From Dactylosporangium vinaceum (lineage in GTDB: Bacteria > Actinomycetota > Actinomycetes > Mycobacteriales > Micromonosporaceae): DNA of 64,000 nucleotides. Shown here in pieces: positions 34,271-42,791 of the stretch. The stretch is from NCBI RefSeq assembly GCF_019904175.1, contig NZ_CP061913.1, positions 7,812,001 through 7,876,000 of the forward strand, given 5' to 3'. A program made the translations under genes and the position numbers. The notes beneath the pieces are model-generated. The model saw only the letters and a program-made list of their open reading frames with translations. It did no database searches and had not been told where the DNA came from. Within the stretch, counting starts at the first letter, position 1; the number at the start of each line of letters is the position of its first letter.

Positions 34271-35365
34271 GGCACTGTCGGGCGAAGGGCGGCCGTACAC
34301 GGCGTTGAGCACCTGCATGGCCGCCCCCGCCGCAATGACGTCGCTGCCCAGCGCCGACACGGACACGTCGACCGTGAGCCAGTCGGCGCGGGGCACCTCG
34401 AGACGTACAGCCGCGGCAATCGCCGCAAGGTAGACGTCGCGGTGGCGCAGCAGGTCCGCGCCGGCCAGCACCACGTGACCGACGTCGGTGGTCTGCAGCA
34501 GGTTCACCACGCCGACGGCGAGCAGCCGGGCCGCGTGCGGCAGGTCACCGCGGGCCACGGCCGCGTCGTGGAGCACCTCCAGGCAGCCGCGCCGCCCGCA
34601 CACGCACGCCGGCCCGTCCAGCTGCATGACCGTGTGCCCGAACTCGCCCGCATTGGTGTGCGCCCCCCGGTACGCGGCCCCGCCGAGCCACAGCCCGGCC
34701 CCGATCCCGGACTCGACCATGATGAGCACGCCGTCGCGAAAATCCGCACCGCGCCGCCACGCTTCGGCGGTCACGCCGGCCGTGACGTCTTTGTCGAGGT
34801 GTACTGCCAGTCCGAGCTCCCGGGCCGCCAGTTCGCGCAGCGGCACGTCGTGCCAGTGCCGGAGCCGATGGGCGTCGCGGACGATCCCGTTCGCGTGGTC
34901 GAGCGGCCCGACCATGCCCAGCCCGAGCCCGAGAACGCGGGCCGGGTCGACCGGGCCGTCCCGGAACAGCACGGTCCGCGCCGTGCCGATCGCGGCCAGC
35001 AGTTCGCCGGGCGTGAAGTCGACCGGGAGCGGTGCCCAGGACCGGGACAGCACGGTCCCGAGCAGATCCGTGAGCACCAGCCGCACGCCGGTCCGGGCCA
35101 CGTGCACACCGATCGCGAACCGGCTCCCGGCCACGATCCGGTACATCGTCGCCGGCTTGCCGACCCCGCCGCGGCGCACGCCGGCCGGCTCGATCAGCCC
35201 GTCACCGGTGAGCCGGGCCAGCACCTTCGACACGGCCTGCGGCGTGAGGCCGGTCGCCGCGGCGATCGACGCCCGGTCGAACGCGGGCGCCGTGCGGGCC
35301 AGACCGACGACGAGCGCGTCGTTGTACCCGCGCAGGTAGCCGAGGCCGGCACCGGGCGTGTCCAT
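34247..35365 (-). CDS. ROK-family transcriptional regulator
   Basis: 372 residues. An N-terminal winged helix (FDRASIAAATGLTPQAVSKVLARL) is followed by a ROK sugar-kinase-like domain. The zinc signature is CVCGRRGCLE with GEFGH before it, as in sugar-responsive repressors such as XylR/NagC. The phosphate-binding loop is atypical, so it is a sensor rather than a kinase. ATG 35365 is chosen; GTG 35371 is possible. It is divergent from the MFS gene at 35407 and GCAAC-AGC-GTTGC between them may be its operator. The MFS may therefore be sugar- or drug-related. Confidence 0.9.
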   Translation of the reverse strand: MDTPGAGLGYLRGYNDALVVGLARTAPAFDRASIAAATGLTPQAVSKVLARLTGDGLIEPAGVRRGGVGKPATMYRIVAGSRFAIGVHVARTGVRLVLTDLLGTVLSRSWAPLPVDFTPGELLAAIGTARTVLFRDGPVDPARVLGLGLGMVGPLDHANGIVRDAHRLRHWHDVPLRELAARELGLAVHLDKDVTAGVTAEAWRRGADFRDGVLIMVESGIGAGLWLGGAAYRGAHTNAGEFGHTVMQLDGPACVCGRRGCLEVLHDAAVARGDLPHAARLLAVGVVNLLQTTDVGHVVLAGADLLRHRDVYLAAIAAAVRLEVPRADWLTVDVSVSALGSDVIAAGAAMQVLNAVYGRPSPDSALLGGGRQ

Positions 35366-35381
35366 GCCCACAGCCTATAAC

Positions 35382-35394
35382 GCAACAGCGTTGC
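35382..35394. promoter_or_regulatory. Inverted repeat, candidate ROK operator
   Basis: GCAAC (35382-35386) and GTTGC (35390-35394) with a 3-base spacer lie in the 41-base gap between divergent ROK and MFS genes. CTATAA at 35375-35380 is a possible -10 box. Confidence 0.45.
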
Positions 35395-35406
35395 TAAACT
35401 GCCCCC

Positions 35407-36651
35407 ATGGAGGACATGACGACGGTTCGCCGCTGGACCGCGCTGCTCGCCCTGTCGCTGGGCGGCTTCGGCATCGGCCTGACCGAGTTCGTCGCCATGG
35501 GTCTTCTGCCCGACATTTCACGAGATTTACTGCCGCAGTTGTACGCCCAGTCGTCTGCGAAGGCCGTAGCGCACGGCGGATGGATGATCACCGCCTACGC
35601 GCTGGGCGTGGTCGTGGGAGCGCCGACGATCGCGGCGCTCACCGCGCGGCTCCCCCGCAAAACGCTCGTCGTCGGGCTGCTGGGGCTCTTCACCCTCGGT
35701 ACCGTCGCATCCGCTCTTGCTCCGGGCTTTCCGCTCGTGCTCGCCGCCCGCTTCGTGGCCGCACTGCCGCACGGCGCCTACTTCGGCGCGGCCGGCCTCC
35801 TCGCGGCGGCCATCCTCGGCCCCGGCAGCCAGGGCAAGGGCTTCGCAGTGGTCCTCGGCGGCCTGACCGCCGCCAACGTCTTCGGCGTCCCGCTCATCAC
35901 CCGGCTGGGCCAGGCCGCGGGCTGGCGCGTGGCGTACCTCGCGATCGCCGCCATGTTCGCCCTCACCCTCGTCTTCGTCCTGCTGAGCGTGCCGCACCAG
36001 CCCGCCGACCCGACCGGCTCCCCGCGCGCCGAACTCCGTGCGTTCCGCAGCCCGCAGGTATGGCTTGTCGCGACCACGGCGGCCGTCGGCTTCGGCGGCT
36101 TCTTCGCCATCGACAGCTACATCGCGCCCGTGACGACCCAGGTGGCCGGCCTGAGCGAGAGCACCGTGCCGTGGGTGCTCGTCGCGATCGGCCTCGGCAT
36201 GACCGCCGGGAACGCTCTCGGCGGCTGGGCCTCGGACCGCAACCTGCGCCGCAGCCTCCTGTCCGGCTTCGTGGTCTTCATCGCGAGCATGGCCGCGTTC
36301 GCCGTGCTGGCCCACAACCCGTACACCCTGTTCCTGGGCGCGTTCTTCCTGGGCGCCGCCGGCCTGTTCCTGGGCCCCGCCATGCAGTCGCGCCTGATCG
36401 GCGTCGCCCCGGGCGCCCAGCTCATGGGCGCCGCCGTGAGCCAGTCCGCCATGAACATCGCCAACAGCCTGGGCGCCGCCCTGGGCGGCCTGGTCATCGC
36501 CGCCGGCTGGGGCTACACCGCCCCGAGCTGGGTCGGCGTCGCCCTGGGCGCAACCGGCCTGGCCCTGGCCGCCGCGAGCTTCGCCCTGGACGCCCGCCGC
36601 CGCAACGCAACCCCAACCCCCGACCCCGCCCGACTCCAACCCACCCCCTGA
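35407..36651 (+). CDS. MFS transporter (DHA1 drug-efflux type)
   Basis: 414 residues, 12 hydrophobic segments. LTEFVAMGLLPDISRDLL in TM1 and AALTARLPRKTLVVGLLGLF in the TM2-3 loop are typical of the AraJ/CmlA-like DHA1 subfamily, which export drugs or sugars with protons. NPYTLFLGAFFLGAAGLFLGPAMQ fits the second half. ATG 35407 is used. It is divergent from the ROK regulator, which probably controls it. It has a Pro-rich cytosolic C-terminus. Confidence 0.88.
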   Translation: MEDMTTVRRWTALLALSLGGFGIGLTEFVAMGLLPDISRDLLPQLYAQSSAKAVAHGGWMITAYALGVVVGAPTIAALTARLPRKTLVVGLLGLFTLGTVASALAPGFPLVLAARFVAALPHGAYFGAAGLLAAAILGPGSQGKGFAVVLGGLTAANVFGVPLITRLGQAAGWRVAYLAIAAMFALTLVFVLLSVPHQPADPTGSPRAELRAFRSPQVWLVATTAAVGFGGFFAIDSYIAPVTTQVAGLSESTVPWVLVAIGLGMTAGNALGGWASDRNLRRSLLSGFVVFIASMAAFAVLAHNPYTLFLGAFFLGAAGLFLGPAMQSRLIGVAPGAQLMGAAVSQSAMNIANSLGAALGGLVIAAGWGYTAPSWVGVALGATGLALAAASFALDARRRNATPTPDPARLQPTP

Positions 36652-36734
36652 CACCGCACAGCCGCACGGCGTCCCGGTGGGCAAATGCGGCCGGTATGGC
36701 GTCCCGAGGGCGGAAAGTGCTCAGCCGGCCGGGC

Positions 36735-37838
36735 TCAGCGGGTGCGGTAGTTGACGCGCTGAGTCGGGCGGAACGGGCCCAGGATCACGCCGCGTTTCGC
36801 GCCGCCCCGGACGGCGAACTGGGTGCCCGGGCGCATGGCGACGCCGAAGATGCGGACGGGCCGGCGGACCTCGTACAGCGGTGAGAACGGCGGCTCGAAG
36901 TAGCAGGTGTCGCCGACCGGTGGCACGTGGTACCACAGGTCGCCGGTCTGCAGCCCGGCCTCGATCTGCGCCTGGATGGCCAGTGTCGCGCCCGGGCTGG
37001 GATCGGTGCGCCACATCTCGATCAGGGCGTGGTGGGCGTGCGGATCCTGCTTCCAGCGGTTCAGGGTGGCTTTGTCCGTCATGCACCACACGTCGAAGCG
37101 CGGGCCGGCCAGCAGCGACGGCATCGCGGCCAGCTGGCCGACCTTGAACCACAGTTCGAGCGCCTGCTTGAGGTTCTGCTCGATGAGCTCGTGCAGCCCG
37201 TGGTGGTGCCGCCCGGTCCGCAGCCCGGCCGCGTAGTCGGCCGCCGCCGAGGCCGCCGCGAGGTCCTGGCGCAGCCGGTTCACGGACGACTCGTACTGCG
37301 GCGGCACGCCCGTGCGGACCAGTGCGTGCACAGCCACCTCGGCGTGCTCCCGGACCGGGGCGACCGCGGCGTGCAGGGCGGTCAGGTGCTCCGGCGGGCA
37401 GACCAGCACCTCGGCCCACGCCGGCAGCGGGGCCGGGACGACGCTGAGCATCGCGATGTCGTACTCCGGGTTCGCCCGTGCCTGCCGCGCCCGCGACACC
37501 CAGTCCCCGACCGCGTGCAGCCAGGCCGCCGCCTGGTCGTAGGTCACCGGCGGCACGTATCCGGCGGTGGCGGGCCGCGCCTCGTAGTCCGCGTCGAGGA
37601 ACCGCTCCCCCAGCGTCTGCAGCACGAACGCGTTCCATGCGGCGAGCAGCTGACTCGCGGCGGCCGGCGGGGCGGTCCACAGCGAAGGCAGCTGCTGGCG
37701 TAACTCGTCGGCCGCGAGGATCTCGTCGTACGCCGCTCGGCCCGCGGTGCGCAGCGCCTCCAGGTAGACGGTGTCCCGCTCCCCGGCCAGCCCGGCACGC
37801 AGCCGGGTCAGGAAGCCGGGTTGCTGAGGATCGGACAT
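36735..37838 (-). CDS. Conserved hypothetical protein, unknown function
   Basis: 367 residues, cytoplasmic, no signal peptide or membrane segment, family not recognised. The first 260 residues look all-helical (RHHHGLHELIEQNLKQALEL is a His-rich segment near 215). The last 100 have aromatic beta-rich sequence (GDLWYHVPPVGDTCYFEPPF, RIFGVAMRPGTQFAVRGGAK). ATG 37838 begins MSDPQQPGFLTRLR. It is flanked by an unrelated MFS gene (convergent) and by a 70-residue gene on the same strand 27 bases upstream, possibly an operon. Confidence 0.75.
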   Translation of the reverse strand: MSDPQQPGFLTRLRAGLAGERDTVYLEALRTAGRAAYDEILAADELRQQLPSLWTAPPAAASQLLAAWNAFVLQTLGERFLDADYEARPATAGYVPPVTYDQAAAWLHAVGDWVSRARQARANPEYDIAMLSVVPAPLPAWAEVLVCPPEHLTALHAAVAPVREHAEVAVHALVRTGVPPQYESSVNRLRQDLAAASAAADYAAGLRTGRHHHGLHELIEQNLKQALELWFKVGQLAAMPSLLAGPRFDVWCMTDKATLNRWKQDPHAHHALIEMWRTDPSPGATLAIQAQIEAGLQTGDLWYHVPPVGDTCYFEPPFSPLYEVRRPVRIFGVAMRPGTQFAVRGGAKRGVILGPFRPTQRVNYRTR

Positions 37839-37865
37839 CCCAACAACGTAACGGGTGACATCCAG

Positions 37866-38078
37866 TCAGCTCGCCCGAGTGATCGGGCTCTCGACCTCGC
37901 CGAGCTCGCTCATGTCGACCCCGGCCTGCGCCAACAGCTCCGCGACCCGCCCGATCGTCAGAAAGTCGACGACGTTCTCACCGTGCACCAGCCGATACCA
38001 CCGGGACCCGCTCGGATGCCGGACCGCCTCGACGCGCCACTCGCCACCAGCCGTCTCCATCGCGCCGATGACCTTCAC
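37866..38078 (-). CDS. Small conserved hypothetical protein
   Basis: 70 residues from GTG 38078. The sequence looks like a compact alpha/beta protein (GEWRVEAVRHPSGSRWYRLV, then FLTIGRVAELLAQAGVDMSE). I recall similar short proteins in other actinobacteria but no function. No ribosome binding site is evident. It is 27 bases upstream of the preceding unknown gene on the same strand. The 176 bases beyond its start, before the copper promoter, hold no gene. Confidence 0.6.
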   Translation of the reverse strand: MKVIGAMETAGGEWRVEAVRHPSGSRWYRLVHGENVVDFLTIGRVAELLAQAGVDMSELGEVESPITRAS

Positions 38079-38254
38079 GCAGGGAGGCTAACCCGCCCTG
38101 TGACCAGCGTGAAGGCGAGATCCACAAGTACAACGGTGTAATTCCGATAAGCGCTGCTCCACCGAGCGCATGGGCACAGCGAGGTATCGCCGATCCGAGC
38201 CGGCCGCCATCGCCTCCGTCGCCCGCAGCGCCGCCTGCGGGTGACGCATGTCGC

Positions 38255-38312
38255 TTGACTTGGATACCCCCAGGGGGTTTATGGTGGCGTAGTCTGGTAC
38301 CCCCAGGGGGTA
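38255..38312 (+). promoter_or_regulatory. Copper-responsive promoter with two CsoR-type boxes
   Basis: TACCCCCAGGGGGTT (38265-38279) and TACCCCCAGGGGGTA (38298-38312, a perfect palindrome) are copies of the C-tract/G-tract operator of CsoR repressors, 33 bases apart. TTGACT (38255-38260) and TATGGT (38280-38285) are candidate -35 and -10 boxes, 19 bases apart with box 1 exactly in the spacer. Box 2 covers the expected transcript start. AAGGAG at 38321-38326 is the copZ ribosome site. Confidence 0.8.
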
Positions 38313-38331
38313 ATGCGGCGAAGGAGTGACG

Positions 38332-38535
38332 ATGCTGACGACGTACACGGTGACCGGAATGACCTGCACGCACTGCGTGAACGCGGTGACCACCGAGCTG
38401 GAGCAGCTCGACGGGGTGTCCGCGGTTCAGGTGGACCTGGAGAGCGGCGCTGTGACAGTGACAAGCGAGCGGGCCCTCGACGTCGAGTCGGTGCGGGCGG
38501 CCGTCGACGAGGCCGGCTACGCCCTGGCGGGCTGA
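38332..38535 (+). CDS. copZ: CopZ-like copper chaperone
   Basis: 67 residues, one HMA domain with the copper-binding loop GMTCTHC near the N-terminus and the closing Tyr-Ala (EAGYALAG). It carries Cu(I) to the CopA ATPase encoded two genes on. ATG 38332 follows AAGGAG with 5-base spacing. First gene of the copper operon under the double CsoR-type promoter; the next gene starts 3 bases after its stop. Confidence 0.93.
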   Translation: MLTTYTVTGMTCTHCVNAVTTELEQLDGVSAVQVDLESGAVTVTSERALDVESVRAAVDEAGYALAG

Positions 38536-38538
38536 GCG

Positions 38539-39426
38539 GTGCCGGCCCTCAACGGTCCATGGCTCCGGCTGGGAGCGTTCACGGCCGGCCTGGTGGCGGT
38601 GTTCGCGGCCGCGTACGGCGCCGGCAGCCTGGCCGGACCGGGTACACCGCCTCCCGTGCCGTCGCACGGCGACATGAACGCCCACGACGCCGGCGCCGAG
38701 CACGGCGAAGCCGCGCACGACGGCGCTGAGTATCTGCCGGCCGGGCTGCAGGTGGCCGAGGCCGGGTATCGGCTGATACCGCTGACCGACAGCCTCAGCG
38801 ACGGTGCCGAGTTCCGGTTCCGCATCGACGGGCCGGACGGGCGGCCGGTCACGGCGTACACCACCGCACACGGCAAGGAGCTGCACCTCATCGTGGTGCG
38901 GCGGGACCTCAGCGGGTTCCAGCACCTGCACCCGAGCCGGGACACGGCCGGGGTGTGGAGCGCGCCGGTGCACACGAGCGGGCCCGGGCAGTACCGTGCG
39001 TTCGCGGACTTCGTCCCGGCCGGGCGGGCCGAGGGGCTCACGCTCGGCGTCGACGTCGACGCGCCCGGGGACTACCGGCCGGTGACGCTGCCGGCGGCCG
39101 GGCGTACGGCGCAGGTCGACGGCGGGTACACGGTCACCCTCGAAGGCGACCTGGTCAGCGGGGCCGCCTCGGCGCTCGGACTGCGGATCGCGCGCAACGG
39201 TGTGCCGGTGACGGACCTGGAGCCCTACCTCGGCGCGTACGGGCACCTCGTCGCGCTGCGCGCGGGTGACCTGGCGTACCTCCACGTGCATCCCGAGACG
39301 GGCCCGGCCGGGCCGCTCGTGCGGTTCGCGGCGTCCGTGCCGTCGGCCGGGCGGTACCGGCTCTATCTGGACTTCCAGCACGGTGGGACCGTGCACACCG
39401 CCGAGTTCACCGTGGAGGCCCGGTGA
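38539..39426 (+). CDS. Membrane-anchored extracytoplasmic protein of the copper operon
   Basis: 295 residues from GTG 38539. One N-terminal hydrophobic segment (FTAGLVAVFAAAYGAGSLAG) acts as anchor or signal. It is followed by a His/Met/acid-rich stretch (SHGDMNAHDAGAEHGEAAHD) fit for metal binding, and two beta-rich domains with repeated His motifs (HLIVVRRDLSGFQHLHPSRD and GHLVALRAGDLAYLHVHPE). I know similar proteins next to CopZ/CopA in actinobacteria but not an enzyme activity; probable copper binding outside the membrane. It is coupled to copA through TGATG. Confidence 0.75.
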   Translation: MPALNGPWLRLGAFTAGLVAVFAAAYGAGSLAGPGTPPPVPSHGDMNAHDAGAEHGEAAHDGAEYLPAGLQVAEAGYRLIPLTDSLSDGAEFRFRIDGPDGRPVTAYTTAHGKELHLIVVRRDLSGFQHLHPSRDTAGVWSAPVHTSGPGQYRAFADFVPAGRAEGLTLGVDVDAPGDYRPVTLPAAGRTAQVDGGYTVTLEGDLVSGAASALGLRIARNGVPVTDLEPYLGAYGHLVALRAGDLAYLHVHPETGPAGPLVRFAASVPSAGRYRLYLDFQHGGTVHTAEFTVEAR

Positions 39427-41690
39427 TGGACGTGCAGCGGATCGAGCTCTCGATCGGGGGCATGACCTGCGCCTCGTGCGCGATGCGCATCGAGAAGAAG
39501 CTCAACCGGATGGACGGTGTCACCGCGTCCGTCAACTACGCCACCGAGACGGCAAGCGTGCAGTTCCCGGCGACCGTGACGCCCGCAGACCTGGTCGCGA
39601 CGGTGGAGAAGACCGGCTACACCGCCGCCGTGTCGACGCCGGAACCGGTCGCGGAGCCGCGCGACGAACTCGACTCGCTGCGGCTCCGGCTGCTGGTCAC
39701 GGCGGCCCTCGCGGTGCCCGTCATCGTGCTGGCGATGGTACCGCCCTGGCAGTTCACATACTGGCAATGGGCCTCGCTGACCCTGGCCGCACCCGTCGTC
39801 GTCTACGGCGGGTGGCCGTTCCACCGGGCCGCGTTCGTGAACCTGCGGCACGCGGCGGCCACCATGGACACGCTCGTCTCCGTGGGTACCCTCGCCGCGT
39901 TCGGCTGGTCGCTGTGGGCACTGTTCCTCGGGTCGGCCGGCGCACCGGGCATGACACACCCGTTCACCTTCGCCATCGAGCGCACGGACGGCAGCGGCGA
40001 CATCTACCTCGAGGCGGCCGCCGGCGTCACCGTGTTCCTGCTGGCCGGGCGATACTTCGAAGCACGGGCCAAGCGGCGGGCCGGATCGGCGCTGCGCATG
40101 GTGCTCGAGCTCGGGGCCAAGGACGTCGCCGTGCTGCGCGACGGCCGGGAGCAGCGCGTGCCGGTGGCACAGCTGCGGGCCGGCGACCGGTTCGTGGTCC
40201 GGCCCGGCGAGAAGATCGCCACGGACGGCGTGGTCGACGAGGGCTCCTCCGCAGTCGACGCGAGCCTGCTCACCGGCGAGTCGGTGCCAGTCGAGGTCGG
40301 CCCGGAGTCGGCCGTGACCGGCGCGACGGTCAACGTCGGCGGCCGGCTGGTCGTGCGGGCGACCCGCGTCGGCGCCGACACCCAGCTGGCCCGGATGGCC
40401 GAGCTCGTCCGGCAGGCCCAGAGCGGCAAGGCCGCCGCACAGCGGCTGGCCGACCGGATCTCCGGCGTGTTCGTCCCGGTGGTGATCGCGCTGGCCGTGG
40501 CGACACTTGCATTCCGGTTAGGAGCCGGCGGGGGTACTGCCGCGGCTTTCACGACAGCAGTAGCCGTACTGATCATCGCCTGCCCGTGCGCGCTCGGCCT
40601 GGCCACGCCGACGGCGCTGCTCGTCGGGACCGGCCGCGGCGCCCAGCTCGGCGTGCTCATCAAGGGCCCCGAGGCCCTGGAACGCACCCGCCGGGTCGAC
40701 ACCATCCTGCTGGACAAGACCGGGACCGTGACCACCGGCCGGCTCGCGCTGGCCGACGTCACGGCCTCGCCCGGCGAGGACGCGGACGAGGTGCTGCGCA
40801 TGGCGGCCGCGGTCGAGCACGCCTCCGAACACCCCGTGGGCCGAGCCGTCGTGCGCGCCGCAACCGAGCGCGGGCTGCCCCTGGCCGCGGTGACCGGATT
40901 CGGGAACGTTCCCGGCCTCGGCGTGCACGGCACGGTCGACGGCCGTGCGGTGCTCGTCGGCCGACCGGCCCTGCTGCAATCACACGGCATCGCCCCGGAC
41001 GCGGCGCGCCCGCACGGCGGCGGGACGCAGACCGTGCGCTCGCACGGTGCAGCGCTGGAGTCGGCCCGCTCGAATGAGGGCGGGTCGGAGGCGGGCGGCA
41101 TCCTCGTGGCCTGGGACGGGCGGGTGCGGGGGGCGCTGCGGGTCGAGGACGTCGTGAAGCCGGAGAGCGCACGGGCGGTACAACTGCTGCAGGGTCTTGG
41201 GCTTTCGCCTGTGCTGCTGACCGGGGATTCGGCGCATGTCGCACGGGCCGTCGCCGCGGAGGTCGGGATCGTCGATGTCGTCGCCGGGGTGCTGCCCGAG
41301 GGCAAGGTCGCGGCGGTGCGGGAGCTGCAGGCACAAGGGCGGGTCGTGGCCATGGTCGGCGACGGGGTCAACGACGCCGCCGCGCTCGCCCAGGCCGATC
41401 TCGGCATCGCCATGGGGACCGGCAGCGACGCCGCCATCGAGGCCGCGGATCTGACGCTCGTGCGCGCCGATCTGCTCGCGGCAGTTGACGCTCTTCGATT
41501 GGCACGGGCGACGCACAGCACCATCAGAGGGAATCTGTTCTGGGCCTTCGCCTACAACGTCGTCGGGCTCCCCGTCGCCGCGTTGGGGCTGCTGAACCCC
41601 ATGCTCGCGGGCGCGGCGATGGCGTTGTCGTCGGTGTTCGTCGTGGCCAACAGCCTGCGCCTGCGGACGTTCCGGTCGGTCGGGTCGTGA
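39426..41690 (+). CDS. copA: Cu(I)-exporting P1B-type ATPase
   Basis: 754 residues. One N-terminal HMA domain (GGMTCASC), eight hydrophobic segments, actuator TGES (LLTGESVP), the ion-binding CPC in IIACPCALGLATP, phosphorylation site DKTGT, the HP motif (SEHPVG) and GDGVNDAAAL. It pumps Cu(I) out of the cell. The ATG at 39426 shares one base with the stop of the preceding gene; GTG 39423 is an alternative. The nucleotide-binding domain has a roughly 40-residue Gly/His/Ser-rich insert (GIAPDAARPHGGGTQTVRSH and following) not usual in the family. Last gene of the operon; a terminator follows at once. Confidence 0.95.
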   Translation: MDVQRIELSIGGMTCASCAMRIEKKLNRMDGVTASVNYATETASVQFPATVTPADLVATVEKTGYTAAVSTPEPVAEPRDELDSLRLRLLVTAALAVPVIVLAMVPPWQFTYWQWASLTLAAPVVVYGGWPFHRAAFVNLRHAAATMDTLVSVGTLAAFGWSLWALFLGSAGAPGMTHPFTFAIERTDGSGDIYLEAAAGVTVFLLAGRYFEARAKRRAGSALRMVLELGAKDVAVLRDGREQRVPVAQLRAGDRFVVRPGEKIATDGVVDEGSSAVDASLLTGESVPVEVGPESAVTGATVNVGGRLVVRATRVGADTQLARMAELVRQAQSGKAAAQRLADRISGVFVPVVIALAVATLAFRLGAGGGTAAAFTTAVAVLIIACPCALGLATPTALLVGTGRGAQLGVLIKGPEALERTRRVDTILLDKTGTVTTGRLALADVTASPGEDADEVLRMAAAVEHASEHPVGRAVVRAATERGLPLAAVTGFGNVPGLGVHGTVDGRAVLVGRPALLQSHGIAPDAARPHGGGTQTVRSHGAALESARSNEGGSEAGGILVAWDGRVRGALRVEDVVKPESARAVQLLQGLGLSPVLLTGDSAHVARAVAAEVGIVDVVAGVLPEGKVAAVRELQAQGRVVAMVGDGVNDAAALAQADLGIAMGTGSDAAIEAADLTLVRADLLAAVDALRLARATHSTIRGNLFWAFAYNVVGLPVAALGLLNPMLAGAAMALSSVFVVANSLRLRTFRSVGS

Positions 41691-41693
41691 CGC

Positions 41694-41721
41694 CGGCGCC
41701 GGTCGTCGGCGGCCGGCGCCG
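41694..41721. terminator. Terminator hairpin after copA
   Basis: CGGCGCCGG (41694-41702) pairs with CCGGCGCCG (41713-41721), 9 bp, 10-base loop, in the 43-base gap between convergent copA and AraC-type genes; likely bidirectional. Confidence 0.7.
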
Positions 41722-41733
41722 CCTCCGGTGACG

Positions 41734-42720
41734 TCATACGGCACCGCTGGACTGCACCTCCGGCTGGGGCTGTCCGGGCCGACCCTGAGCGGAGACCTGG
41801 TCGGCGGCGCTGCGGAAGCGGCCGGGGGCCGTGCCGAAGCGCCGCTTGAAGGCTGCGGCGAACGCGAACTCGGACGCGTAGCCGACCCGCCGGGCCACCA
41901 CCCGCAGCGGCACGTCGGACTCGCGCAGGAGCCGGGCCGCGAGCGTCAGCCGCCACCAGGTCAGGTACGCCTGCGGCGGCTGGCCGGCCAGCGCCGTGAA
42001 CCGCCGGGCGAACGACGAGCGGGACAGGCCGCCCTCCCGGGCCAGCGCGGCCACCGTCCACGGCGCATCCGGGCGGCTGTGCATGGCCTCGAGCGCGGCC
42101 CGGACCGCGGGATCGCCGAGCGCGCCCGGCTCGTCGGCCCGGCCGGACCAGGCCCGCAGCGCGTGCAGGAACAGCAGGTCGAGCAGTGACGTGACGCCGA
42201 TCCCGTCGACCCGGCCGCCGTGCTCGAGCTCCTCGACGAGCAGCTGCACCACGCGCTGCACGGCCGGCCCGGCGGCCAGGTGCACCAGGTCGGGCACCGT
42301 GCGCAGCAGTGGGTGGGTCCGGAGCCGGCCCAGCTCGTAGGCGCCGCAGATGACCAGCGTCGGCCCGGACAGTTCCGGCGCCGCGACGCTTGTCCCGATC
42401 CCGATCCCGGCTCCGTGCTCGCTCTCGGTCCCGGTCCCGGTCCCGGTCCCGGTCGTGCAGTGTCGCAGCGGTGTCGTGGGTGGGTCGGCCAGGGCGTGAC
42501 CGCTCCCATCGGTCAGCAGCAGCACGTCGCCGGCCCGGAGTCGCACGGCGGGAGCGCCGGAGTCGGGAAGCAGCCAGCACGAGCCGCGCACGACGACCTG
42601 GATGCCCACCGCGCCCGGCACGGCGGCGAAGCGCTGGCCGAACGGCGGCGCCCACGACATCGCATTGGCCACCGGGCGGCCGGTGCGCAGTGCGGTCACC
42701 GCGTCGCTGAGTACGTCCAT
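41734..42720 (-). CDS. AraC-family regulator with N-terminal cupin
   Basis: 328 residues. N-terminal cupin (FGQRFAAVPGAVGIQVVVRG ... LRAGDVLLLTDGSGHAL), a helical middle, and the C-terminal double HTH (WTVAALAREGGLSRSSFARRF and VPLRVVARRVGYASEFAFAAAF). The organisation matches the cupin_6 AraC group that controls nearby oxidoreductases. It is divergent from the oxidoreductase gene at 42792, the probable target. Between cupin and helical middle a (Thr-Gly)n and Gly-Ile tract is encoded by a hexanucleotide repeat (42426-42454), so the linker length can vary. Confidence 0.9.
   Translation of the reverse strand: MDVLSDAVTALRTGRPVANAMSWAPPFGQRFAAVPGAVGIQVVVRGSCWLLPDSGAPAVRLRAGDVLLLTDGSGHALADPPTTPLRHCTTGTGTGTGTESEHGAGIGIGTSVAAPELSGPTLVICGAYELGRLRTHPLLRTVPDLVHLAAGPAVQRVVQLLVEELEHGGRVDGIGVTSLLDLLFLHALRAWSGRADEPGALGDPAVRAALEAMHSRPDAPWTVAALAREGGLSRSSFARRFTALAGQPPQAYLTWWRLTLAARLLRESDVPLRVVARRVGYASEFAFAAAFKRRFGTAPGRFRSAADQVSAQGRPGQPQPEVQSSGAV
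42426..42454. repeat. CGGTCC hexanucleotide tandem repeat
   Basis: 4.8 perfect copies of CGGTCC inside the AraC-type gene, preceded by related CGATCC units at about 42396-42409. It encodes alternating Thr-Gly in the linker; gain or loss of units keeps the frame. Confidence 0.85.
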
Positions 42721-42791
42721 CGAGACGGGATCGTATGCCGCGCGGACGCGCAGACATGGGCCGGGCGCCGGGCGGCTCCTACGGTCGGGGT

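Noticed and set aside
42396..42454. CRISPR-like direct repeats
   Set aside because: A 6-base tandem repeat without spacers inside a coding region; a simple microsatellite.
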